Source of the DNA: Balneolales bacterium
GTDB taxonomy: Bacteria; Bacteroidota; Rhodothermia; Balneolales; Natronogracilivirgulaceae
Direction of reading: 5' to 3'
Length of the DNA stretch: 14,123 nt
NCBI GenBank assembly: GCA_007133875.1
Contig: SLLW01000313.1
Location: 1 to 14,123, forward strand
Made by a program: the position numbers and the translations under genes. Position 1 is the stretch's first letter; every line of letters starts with the position of its first letter. Positions 7,171-13,957 of the stretch are shown in pieces. The notes beneath the pieces were generated by a model. The model was not told the DNA's origin and made no database searches. It was given only the letters and a program-made list of their open reading frames with translations.

Positions 7171-8019
7171 ATGGGATATGAATCGCAATTATCGGAGATC
7201 AATGAGGTAGTTGTCCAGACGGTGATACCTTACGGACTGGATATTCTTGGCGCCGTTATCATATTTATTGTTGGTTGGTTGGTCGCCGGCTGGGTCAGTA
7301 AACGTATATATAAAGCGTGCACGGAATCGGTTAAAGTGGATCAAACCCTGACCCCTTTGATAGCCAAAATTGTCAAGTATGTGATTCTGTTTGCAACATT
7401 ACTCGCTGTTTTGTCACAGTTTGGCTTTGAAACTACCAGCCTCGTTGCTTTGTTGGGTGCCGCCGGCCTTGCGATTGGCTTTGCCCTGCAGGGGACCCTC
7501 AGTAATGTGGCTTCCGGGGTGATGCTGCTAACCTTCAGACCATTTGAAGTCGGCAACTTTGTCAATATCGGGGGGACACTTGGGATTGTCGATGAGATTG
7601 GCCTTTTTCTGACCAAAATGCATACCCTGGATAATGTTTTTCTGATCATGCCGAATTCCAGAATATGGGGGAATGAAATTCTCAACTACTCTAAAAATGA
7701 GACCCGGCGTGTGGATCTGGTTTTCAGCATCAGTTACTCAGACGATATTGACAAGGCTATGCAGTTGGTGAAGGATGAACTCAGTAGCGAAAAACGGGTC
7801 CTGAAAGAACCGGAACCACTTATTGCCGTGGGTGCACTGGGGGATAGCTCTGTAGACCTGATGGTCCGACCGTGGACCCTTAGTGCGGATTGGTGGATGA
7901 CCCAGCTCGATTTGACCAAAAAAATCAAGCAACGTTTCGACAAAGAGGGCATTACCATTCCGTTCCCACAGCGCGATGTGCATCTTTCCGGGACGGAGAA
8001 TGGCAAGGATGAGTCCTGA
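7171..8019 (+). CDS. mscS: Small-conductance mechanosensitive channel MscS
   Basis: Inner-membrane heptameric channel that opens under membrane tension to release solutes after hypo-osmotic shock. Three membrane segments are visible at about residues 22-43, 64-83 and 88-122. The pore helix (LLGAAGLAIGFALQGTLSNVASGV) keeps the Gly/Ala packing pattern of E. coli MscS and leads into FRPFEVGNFVNIGG. The cytoplasmic beta and alpha/beta domains follow, with IMPNSRIWGNEILNYS and the C-terminal ITIPFPQRDVHL. The 282-aa length matches the 286-aa E. coli protein. I prefer the ATG at 7171 over the in-frame ATG at 7159 because the latter lies almost within the terminator tail and the former has GGGA upstream. 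It is downstream of dps and convergent with the cyclase gene. Confidence 0.95.
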   Translation: MGYESQLSEINEVVVQTVIPYGLDILGAVIIFIVGWLVAGWVSKRIYKACTESVKVDQTLTPLIAKIVKYVILFATLLAVLSQFGFETTSLVALLGAAGLAIGFALQGTLSNVASGVMLLTFRPFEVGNFVNIGGTLGIVDEIGLFLTKMHTLDNVFLIMPNSRIWGNEILNYSKNETRRVDLVFSISYSDDIDKAMQLVKDELSSEKRVLKEPEPLIAVGALGDSSVDLMVRPWTLSADWWMTQLDLTKKIKQRFDKEGITIPFPQRDVHLSGTENGKDES

Positions 8020-8129
8020 ATCATTATTCCGGAATACCTTGTTTGACGGATATATCAGGAATGGTAACAGGCAGCTGGTTAATGAATGCCTGCTGTCCCA
8101 CGCACTATTTTCCTGTTTCCTCCGGAAGA
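8020..8129. other. Convergent intergenic gap, nothing clear
   Basis: This 110-bp gap lies between the ends of mscS and the cyclase gene. It contains a loopless palindrome (TATTCC/GGAATA, 8025-8036) and a weak 6-bp stem (CAGGCA with TGCCTG, 13-base loop), neither followed by a T-run on either strand. I see no defensible terminator or gene. Confidence 0.5.
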
Positions 8130-9293
8130 TTAGGTATTGCCCGGAAGTTGGAAAATCTTATTTAGCAGACCTTTTTTATTGGAGGCCTGATTTATGAGAT
8201 CTCCTGGATTCATTTCTTGCATGAGATGTCGCAGCTCTGGTGGAAGCGTGTCGTTAACACTATTGCAGTGATAGATGTTAAACTGTCCCCACGCATGGGA
8301 GTCGACCGAGTCCATATGTGACACGGTTATATATTCGGAAACCTCATTATAAATGAATTCCGGAATAGCAATATTTCCCGGATAAGATTTGGTTTCGAGT
8401 TCATTGGCAAAATTGACCGTGTCCCCCCATACGTCATAGGCGATTTTTTGATAGCCTATCACACCGGATGTAACCGGGCCAACGGTGAACCCCATACGCA
8501 ACAGCCAGGCGTTATCATCATGCAGATCGTTATAGTAGTTGATAAATTCGTGCATTTTTAGACCGGCAAGAATGGGGCTCAAATAGATATTCTCTGGTGT
8601 TGTATTGATTCCTCCTACAGCAAAATAGGCATCACCGATAGTTTTTACCCGTTCCAGCCCGAAACTTTCGACGATCTCATCAAAGGCATAGTAAATCAGG
8701 TTCAGATGGTCTACGCTTTTTTTGGATCCAATCTTTTTGGTCAGTGAACTGAAACCCTGAAAGTCGGTAAACAGGGCGGCAGCTCTGTTTACCGATTCGG
8801 GCTCTGGAAAGTACCCGTTCTTCAGACTTTCGATTAGTTTGTCCGGCAGCATATTGTGTAGAATGGCCATCAGATGGTCCCGGTCGGTCTGCAGCTGTTC
8901 ACGTAAAACTTTCAGAGAGAGATGCGTATTGATGCGGGCAAGCAGTTCTTTCTTTTTAAACGGCTTGCTGATGTAGTCAACACCACCGCATTCAAAACAC
9001 TTGAGTATCACATTGGTATCCGACAGCGTAGATGTAAATATGATCGGAATGTGGCTAGTTTTTGGATTTTCCCGAAGTTGTCTCGTTGTCTCAAAGCCGT
9101 CCATTTCGGGCATCTGGACATCCATTAAAATGAGGTCCGGATTAATTTCATTGCATATTTTTATTGCCCGGGCTCCGGAAGTGGCGGCAGAAAGCCGGTA
9201 ATCGCCCTGCATAAGAAAACGTAATAATAACTCCAGATTGAGTTTATTGTTTTCTACTACCAGTATGGTGTAATCACGAGTTTTGGAATGCAT
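8130..9293 (-). CDS. Response regulator fused to class III adenylate cyclase
   Basis: A cytoplasmic 387-aa receiver-cyclase fusion that should make cAMP in response to phosphorylation. The receiver spans about residues 8-125, with phosphoacceptor D58 (ILMDVQMPEMDG), switch Ser/Thr near 87-89 and K110 (YISKPF). The acidic pair is E14-N15 rather than two acidic residues. A short helix with LHNMLPDKLIESLKNG (145-160) matches the cyclase transducer element. The cyclase domain has metal aspartates D177 (FTDFQGFS) and D221 (KTIGDAYF), adenine-selecting K217 and D287 (YDVWGD) and catalytic N294. The transition-state Arg expected at 298 is Glu (VNFANELE). I chose the ATG at 9293 over an upstream TTG at 9299. 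It is divergent from the dehydrogenase across a dyad-rich 141-bp region. A sensor kinase partner is not in the window. Activity may be low or atypical because of E298. Confidence 0.9.
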   Translation of the reverse strand: MHSKTRDYTILVVENNKLNLELLLRFLMQGDYRLSAATSGARAIKICNEINPDLILMDVQMPEMDGFETTRQLRENPKTSHIPIIFTSTLSDTNVILKCFECGGVDYISKPFKKKELLARINTHLSLKVLREQLQTDRDHLMAILHNMLPDKLIESLKNGYFPEPESVNRAAALFTDFQGFSSLTKKIGSKKSVDHLNLIYYAFDEIVESFGLERVKTIGDAYFAVGGINTTPENIYLSPILAGLKMHEFINYYNDLHDDNAWLLRMGFTVGPVTSGVIGYQKIAYDVWGDTVNFANELETKSYPGNIAIPEFIYNEVSEYITVSHMDSVDSHAWGQFNIYHCNSVNDTLPPELRHLMQEMNPGDLINQASNKKGLLNKIFQLPGNT

Positions 9294-9332
9294 ACACAAA
9301 ATCAGGACACAACAGCATCGGAGGATATGTTT

Positions 9333-9366
9333 TTCGAATTATCGGCTAATATTACGATAATTCGAA
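9333..9366. repeat. Perfect 12-bp inverted repeat, 10-bp spacer
   Basis: TTCGAATTATCG (9333-9344) and CGATAATTCGAA (9355-9366) are exact reverse complements around a 10-base AT-rich spacer (GCTAATATTA). It lies 40 bases upstream of the cyclase start codon and 69 bases before the dehydrogenase start. It could be a regulator's operator, or a hairpin in a 5' leader. There is no T-run after it of the kind a terminator would need. Confidence 0.8.
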
Positions 9367-9386
9367 CAGAATGATAGGAAAAAGCT

Positions 9387-9405
9387 TACATTCGGTACGA
9401 ATGTA
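9387..9405. promoter_or_regulatory. 19-bp palindrome, probable operator
   Basis: TACATTCG (9387-9394) and CGAATGTA (9398-9405) are exact reverse complements around GTA. The half-site ATTCG/CGAAT also occurs within the larger repeat 20 bases to the left. Size, short spacer and placement 29 bp before the dehydrogenase start fit a dimeric TetR-like or similar repressor site. No regulator gene is in the window. Confidence 0.55.
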
Positions 9406-9434
9406 TAAATATTGAATCAAGCAGTATTAAAAAC

Positions 9435-10220
9435 ATGCATTTTTATAAACATAAAATGGTGCTTGTAACCGGAGCATCCTCCGGTATTGGAGCAGCATTC
9501 TCCCGACTTCTGGCCTCTTACGGAGCGTCTTTGATCATCACGGCAAGGCGTGAAGACCGACTTGCTGAGTTGGCTGAAGAACTGGAGACGGCCTATGAAA
9601 CCGAAGTGACAGGCATCCCGTGTGATTTGTCGAAACCGGATGGCGCCCGAAATCTCTGCGAAGAGCTCAGAAAGCGGAATATCAGCGTAGATGTTTTAAT
9701 CAACAATGCAGGCTTCGGATTCAATGGACGGTTTGATGAGGGTACGTTAGAGACCTATGAGCAAATGATGCAGGTCAATATGAATGCACTGGTGTCACTC
9801 ACCCGACAGTTGCTGCCATCCATGATAGCACGGAACAGTGGGGGGATTCTTAATGTCGCCTCTATAGCCGGTTTTCTTCCCATTCCCAACTTCGCGATCT
9901 ACTCCGCCACCAAACAGTTTGTAATTAATTTCAGCTGGAGCCTTTGGTATGAACTAAAAAAGAGCAACGTCCGTGTCAGTGTTCTTTGTCCGGGTCCGGT
10001 GGATACCGAATTCCAGGAAGTGGCCGGGGTGGCCTCCTGGAGTGCAGCGCTCCGGGGCCTGCAGCCGGCAGAAGATGCCGCCCGGAGGGGGCTGAAAGGC
10101 CTTGCCGGAAATGAAGGCCTTACGTTCGCGAAACCGATTTTGCGAATTCCTTATCTGATCAGCAAGTGGATTCCTGTCAAAATCGGTTTGTTGGCAGGAA
10201 ATCTGGCCATGAAAAAATAA
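9435..10220 (+). CDS. Short-chain dehydrogenase/reductase
   Basis: Classical SDR, a 261-aa cytoplasmic NAD(P)-dependent oxidoreductase. The cofactor motif is TGASSGIG (12-19), with an ARRE segment at 37-40 whose arginines suggest NADP(H) preference. NNAG is at 90-93. The catalytic tetrad is N115, S143 (VASIAG), Y156 and K160 (YSATK), followed by the CPGPVDTEF loop. It has a C-terminal extension with hydrophobic stretches (ILRIPYLISKWIPVKIGLLAG, about 235-255) that may associate with the membrane, as in several DltE/YqjQ-like SDRs. An ATG at 9456 is possible, but the ATG at 9435 leaves a normal lead before the first strand. Substrate unknown. It is divergent from the receiver-cyclase gene and shares its upstream dyads. 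Confidence 0.93.
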   Translation: MHFYKHKMVLVTGASSGIGAAFSRLLASYGASLIITARREDRLAELAEELETAYETEVTGIPCDLSKPDGARNLCEELRKRNISVDVLINNAGFGFNGRFDEGTLETYEQMMQVNMNALVSLTRQLLPSMIARNSGGILNVASIAGFLPIPNFAIYSATKQFVINFSWSLWYELKKSNVRVSVLCPGPVDTEFQEVAGVASWSAALRGLQPAEDAARRGLKGLAGNEGLTFAKPILRIPYLISKWIPVKIGLLAGNLAMKK

Positions 10221-10221
10221 T

Positions 10222-10271
10222 GGTAACGAATTCGGAACGTTCTTTCTAATTGTTAACCTGTCATTTTTTTT
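10222..10271 (+). terminator. Imperfect terminator after the dehydrogenase
   Basis: Directly after the stop codon, GGTAACGAATT (10222-10232) can pair with AATTGTTAACC (10248-10258) through ten pairs with two single-base bulges. A run of eight T residues follows at 10264-10271, five bases beyond the stem. The loop contains GAACGTTC, which could form an inner stem. Confidence 0.45.
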
Positions 10272-10439
10272 ATTCTATTAAGCTTTATAATTTACCATCT
10301 TGAAATGTTTGTGATAATTGCTGGAGAAAGAGGCGAATTGCCGGGATAGAATAGCCTGCTTCTATTTATGAAATTATTGCAGGTAACCGGTGTATTGTAA
10401 ATATAACAGCTATTTAAACTTGTGCGGCAAGTGGAATTG
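10272..10439. other. Upstream region of the DUF349 gene
   Basis: This 168-bp AT-rich gap should carry the promoter of the DUF349 gene. The best candidate is TTGCAG at 10377-10382 with TATAAC at 10402-10407 (19-base spacing), ending 32 bases before the start codon. A 6-bp inverted repeat ATAGAA/TTCTAT lies near 10347-10366. Neither is strong. Confidence 0.3.
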
Positions 10440-12590
10440 ATGGAAAAAGAACACGCAATAATATCAGACGATGGGCGCATTCAGCAAAAAGAGACTCCTT
10501 TTTTTCAGGGCAAAGAGCTGGCACATGTTGCCCCGGAAGCTATCGACGAAGCAGTCAGCTATTTTGAAAAACAGTTTTCAGCTTTGGAAAAGTATGTCAG
10601 CGCCTCACTCAAGGTTATAACCGCTGGGGAGAAAAGTGAGAATACTTCTGAAAAGCTGGAGCAGCTTCGGAACGAAGTGATTCTTGCCAAAGCCATCGGG
10701 GATTTTACGGAACTGATGAATCGCATCGATTCGGCGACCACGGAAATCAGAGGCAGCCAGGAGGGCCCGGAATCGGAAGATCGCCCAACAGATTCGGAGC
10801 CGGAGCGAGGGATGGAATCTGTGAGCCAAAAGGAGTCGGTTGCGGATGATGAAGCCGGGCAGCCAGATGAGGAGAAGACGAAGGAAAAGCAGGATATACC
10901 GGTAAAAGAGGATCGGCCGGAAGTTGAATACGCCGAATCCCTGTCAGGCCTTGCTGAAATGACATCCAAAGCCTGGGACCTGGCCAATCAGAGCGATTGG
11001 CAGTCTGCACAGCTGGAGCTTGAGAACCTCAGATTGAAATGGGATGAGTTAGTGGCTGCCGATGAGTCCCTGACAGCGGAAGCAGGCTACGAGGAGTTGA
11101 TGGAAGAGAGGAGAGCGGCAGAAGCCCATTTTGTCAAGCGGAAAGCGGCGTGGCAGGACAAACGCAAAGAGCGGAAAAGTGCAAATTTTGAAAAACGTCA
11201 ACGGTTGCTTGAACAGCTCCAGGAAGTCGTCGATAAAAAGAAATGGCAGGCAATCAAACAGGTGAACGCCATCACATCCAGATGGGATGAGATTCGTGAT
11301 CTGCCCGGCGGATCCGAGACCGCCGATCAGGATAAGCGGTTTGCTGATCTGGTTTCGCAATTCAATGAAAACAAAGTCGCATTTCTTGTAAAAAAAGCCC
11401 AGAAAGAGGAAGAGAATCTTGCCGGTAAACTGGCGGTTCTGGACAAAATGACCCAAATTGTGGAATCGCTCGGACCGGACACCACAAACTGGGATCAATT
11501 CGATTCTGAAATGGAGGAACTCTCCCGGCAGTGGCGGAAAATTGGGCATGTCCCCCTTGAGCAGTCCGATCGCATATGGGAGCAGTTTAAAGGGATCCGG
11601 GATGAATATTTTAATAAAAAATATGAGTTAAATGAAGCATTCCGGAATCAGACATTAAAGAATATCCGAAAAAAAACACGCTTATGTGAAAATGCAGAAG
11701 CGCTTGTGGAGGAAGAAGATCTTGCCTTTGCCGTCCGGGAGATGAATAACCTTCATAAGAAATGGAAAAAAATCGGCCCCATTCCTAAAGAAAAAAACGA
11801 TGAGTTGTGGGATCGGTTTAATGCAGCGACAAAGAAGTTTAACGAACTAAAGAGCGATAACCAGGATACCATCCGCAAGCAGGAGCAGGAGAACCAGGAG
11901 AAAAAGATAGCGCTGTGTGAAAAAGCGGAGGCACTTCAGGATAGCACGAATTGGAATGAAGTGTCCCGGGAACTGGAAGAACTGATGAAAACCTGGAAAG
12001 AGATCGGTCCCGTACCCCGAAGAAAATCCGGAAAAATCTGGAAACGCTTCAAAAAAGCGTTGGATACTTTCTATAACAACCGCCGGAAACACTATCGGGA
12101 GGTTCGCGAAGAGCAGAAACTAAACTACGAGAAAAAAAGGGAAATTGTATCCGAGCTCGATAAACTGGGAGAGCATGAAAACGCCGAAGAGGCCGTTGCA
12201 AAAGCCAGGGAGTTACAGGAGCAGTTTAAAAGTATCGGTTTTGTGCCGATAAAGAAGAAAGCGAAACTGGATAAAGATTACAAGGCGGTCTGCGACAAAA
12301 TCTATCAGCGTGTCCGAAGTACTGGTGGAGGGTCCGGAAAACCGGGCAGACAGTCGGATCATGTTCCTCCCAACAAGTCAGCTCGTGATGAATATTTCAG
12401 ATTGAAAAAAGAGTGCGACAAGCTGCAAGAAGAAATACTTCGCTATAAAGATACCATTACCTTTATCAATCCGGGTGGAAAGGGCAATGCTTTGATTGAT
12501 GATGTTCAGAAAAAAATTGATAAAGCCCAAAATAATCTGGATGAAAAGCTGGAGAAACTGGAGGAGTTGCGGATGAAGATGGAAGAATAA
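10440..12590 (+). CDS. Multi-repeat DUF349 coiled-coil protein
   Basis: A 716-aa, strongly helical and highly charged soluble protein built from about six DUF349 repeats at roughly residues 174-240, 252-316, 331-398, 411-472, 487-550 and 566-625. The signature W(R/K)KIG.(V/I)P......IW..F is clearest in units 3 to 5, for example KWKKIGPIPKEKNDELWDRF at 441-460. An N-terminal helical part (about 30-100) is followed by an acidic, low-complexity linker (103-166). A final coiled coil contains NPGGKGNALIDDVQKKI, the conserved C-terminal element seen in Bacteroidota members. The ATG at 10440 is preferred to the in-frame GTG at 10422 because the latter has no ribosome site. It has its own terminator. 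DUF349 proteins lack a settled molecular function, so I assign none. Confidence 0.9.
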   Translation: MEKEHAIISDDGRIQQKETPFFQGKELAHVAPEAIDEAVSYFEKQFSALEKYVSASLKVITAGEKSENTSEKLEQLRNEVILAKAIGDFTELMNRIDSATTEIRGSQEGPESEDRPTDSEPERGMESVSQKESVADDEAGQPDEEKTKEKQDIPVKEDRPEVEYAESLSGLAEMTSKAWDLANQSDWQSAQLELENLRLKWDELVAADESLTAEAGYEELMEERRAAEAHFVKRKAAWQDKRKERKSANFEKRQRLLEQLQEVVDKKKWQAIKQVNAITSRWDEIRDLPGGSETADQDKRFADLVSQFNENKVAFLVKKAQKEEENLAGKLAVLDKMTQIVESLGPDTTNWDQFDSEMEELSRQWRKIGHVPLEQSDRIWEQFKGIRDEYFNKKYELNEAFRNQTLKNIRKKTRLCENAEALVEEEDLAFAVREMNNLHKKWKKIGPIPKEKNDELWDRFNAATKKFNELKSDNQDTIRKQEQENQEKKIALCEKAEALQDSTNWNEVSRELEELMKTWKEIGPVPRRKSGKIWKRFKKALDTFYNNRRKHYREVREEQKLNYEKKREIVSELDKLGEHENAEEAVAKARELQEQFKSIGFVPIKKKAKLDKDYKAVCDKIYQRVRSTGGGSGKPGRQSDHVPPNKSARDEYFRLKKECDKLQEEILRYKDTITFINPGGKGNALIDDVQKKIDKAQNNLDEKLEKLEELRMKMEE

Positions 12591-12639
12591 TCTCCTTCCC
12601 CAGTTATTTTGTGGACAGCGCTTTGGCCGATGACCGCGT

Positions 12640-12664
12640 TGCCATAACATTAAATGGCATTTTT
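12640..12664 (+). terminator. Terminator after the DUF349 gene
   Basis: TGCCAT (12640-12645) and ATGGCA (12654-12659) form a perfect 6-bp stem with an 8-base loop, followed immediately by TTTTT. It sits 49 bp after the DUF349 stop and only 20 bp before the next start codon. The stem is short and only half GC, so it may be leaky. Confidence 0.6.
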
Positions 12665-12684
12665 ACAAGAACTATACAATTTTG

Positions 12685-13929
12685 ATGGCAGAACCCGATA
12701 AGGATATTACAATCCTCATGATAGAGGATGACCTGACACTCTGTGAGTTGATCGGGTCTTTTTTGAAAAAAAAGGGGTATTTTTTTGCTCATCACAACAG
12801 CTACGAGGGAGCTATTGAGAAGGCCAGGGAGGCGAAACCCGACCTGATCATTATGGATCTCCATTTCCCGGACGGGAACGGCCTCCACCTCTGTAAAGTT
12901 CTCAAGGACGATGAAGATCTTAATGGTGTACCCATCCTGGTATTAACCACGCGCGACTATCCGGTTGAAAAAGAGATAGCCATGGCGTCAGGCGTAACCG
13001 ATTTTTTCCATAAGCCAATGGATTACAGCCTGTTCGCTGACAAAATCGATGAGATTCTCGGCGATGCTATCGAAATTACTTTTTGGGGCGTACGGGGATC
13101 AACTCCTTGCCCCGGTTCCAGGTACACCTACTATGGCGGCAACACCATGTGTGTTCAGGTGAAAATCCCGGGTCATGACAAGTTGCTCATACTTGATGCC
13201 GGATCCGGTATCAGAGCACTCGGGGATCAACTGGCAAAAACCAATGGCCCGATAAATGGGCGCATCTTTTTTTCACACGCTCACTGGGATCATATTCAGG
13301 GTTTCCCATTTTTTAAGCCGCTTTACTCGCCGAACAATCGGTTTGATATCCACATGCCTCCGCAAATGGCCGGAAATACCAAAGAGGTCATTCTGGACCA
13401 AATGTCATATACCTATTTTCCGGTAACATCCCAGATGCTGCAGGCTCGCCTGGAGTATCACACCCAGTTACATACGGCACAGCATTACGATGGCTACACC
13501 GTACAGTATATGTCGGCCAACCATCCGGTAGAGACCGCCATTTATAAAATCCGTGTTGGAAAAGCGTCCATCGTATTTTGTCCGGATAACGAATTGAATG
13601 CACGGATCGATGATCCCAGCGAAAAAGAGGATCCCTTCCTGAAACAGTTTGATGAATTTGTTAGGGATGCCGATGTACTGATTCACGACGCACAATACAA
13701 TCTCGAGGAGTACAAAACCAAGAAAAACTGGGGACATTCAGCCTGGGAGCTTGTCGTTGAGCGTGCCGTAAAAAACAATATCAAGCATCTGATGCTGATC
13801 CATTTCGACCCGGACTCTGATGATAATGAGCTCGAAAAGGTGTCGGAAAAACTGCAGGAAAAAATCTCCGGAACCGGAATACATGCTGAACTGGCAAGGG
13901 AAGGAGACTCCATCCGACTGCCAACGTGA
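12685..13929 (+). CDS. Response regulator fused to PhnP-like MBL-fold hydrolase
   Basis: A cytoplasmic 414-aa receiver-effector fusion. The receiver (about residues 8-125) is complete: acidic E14, D15 and D16, phosphoacceptor D58 (IIMDLHFPDGNG), T88/T89 and K110 (FFHKPM). The effector starts at ITFWGVRGSTPCPG (131), the opening typical of PhnP/COG1235 metallo-beta-lactamase-fold proteins. It carries LDAGSGIRALG (170-180), the zinc motif HAHWDH (198-203), H280 (SANHP), D301 (CPDNE), the H334-D335 pair (LIHDAQY), H351 (NWGHS) and H373 (LIHFDP). The metal site therefore looks intact. Relatives hydrolyse phosphodiesters, including cyclic nucleotides or cyclic phosphates, so a receiver-controlled phosphodiesterase is a reasonable inference; the substrate is unproven. 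I chose the ATG at 12685, directly after an in-frame TTG. It begins 20 bp past the DUF349 terminator. Confidence 0.9.
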   Translation: MAEPDKDITILMIEDDLTLCELIGSFLKKKGYFFAHHNSYEGAIEKAREAKPDLIIMDLHFPDGNGLHLCKVLKDDEDLNGVPILVLTTRDYPVEKEIAMASGVTDFFHKPMDYSLFADKIDEILGDAIEITFWGVRGSTPCPGSRYTYYGGNTMCVQVKIPGHDKLLILDAGSGIRALGDQLAKTNGPINGRIFFSHAHWDHIQGFPFFKPLYSPNNRFDIHMPPQMAGNTKEVILDQMSYTYFPVTSQMLQARLEYHTQLHTAQHYDGYTVQYMSANHPVETAIYKIRVGKASIVFCPDNELNARIDDPSEKEDPFLKQFDEFVRDADVLIHDAQYNLEEYKTKKNWGHSAWELVVERAVKNNIKHLMLIHFDPDSDDNELEKVSEKLQEKISGTGIHAELAREGDSIRLPT

Positions 13930-13957
13930 TGCAGCCGGATTCTCCGTGACAGGTCGT

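Noticed and set aside
8025..8036. TATTCCGGAATA palindrome as a terminator between convergent genes
   Set aside because: It has no loop and no T-run, so it cannot form a terminator hairpin; a 12-bp palindrome alone is weak evidence of a protein site.
9333..9366. dif-like or lox-like site-specific recombination site
   Set aside because: The arm-spacer-arm size is suggestive, but arms and spacer do not resemble known dif half-sites, no recombinase gene or mobile element boundary is nearby, and a promoter-region operator explains the position better.
10559..10987. Minus-strand Ser-rich open frame inside the DUF349 gene
   Set aside because: Low-complexity Ser/Phe-rich translation produced by reading the acidic Glu/Lys codons of the DUF349 gene in reverse; no start signal.
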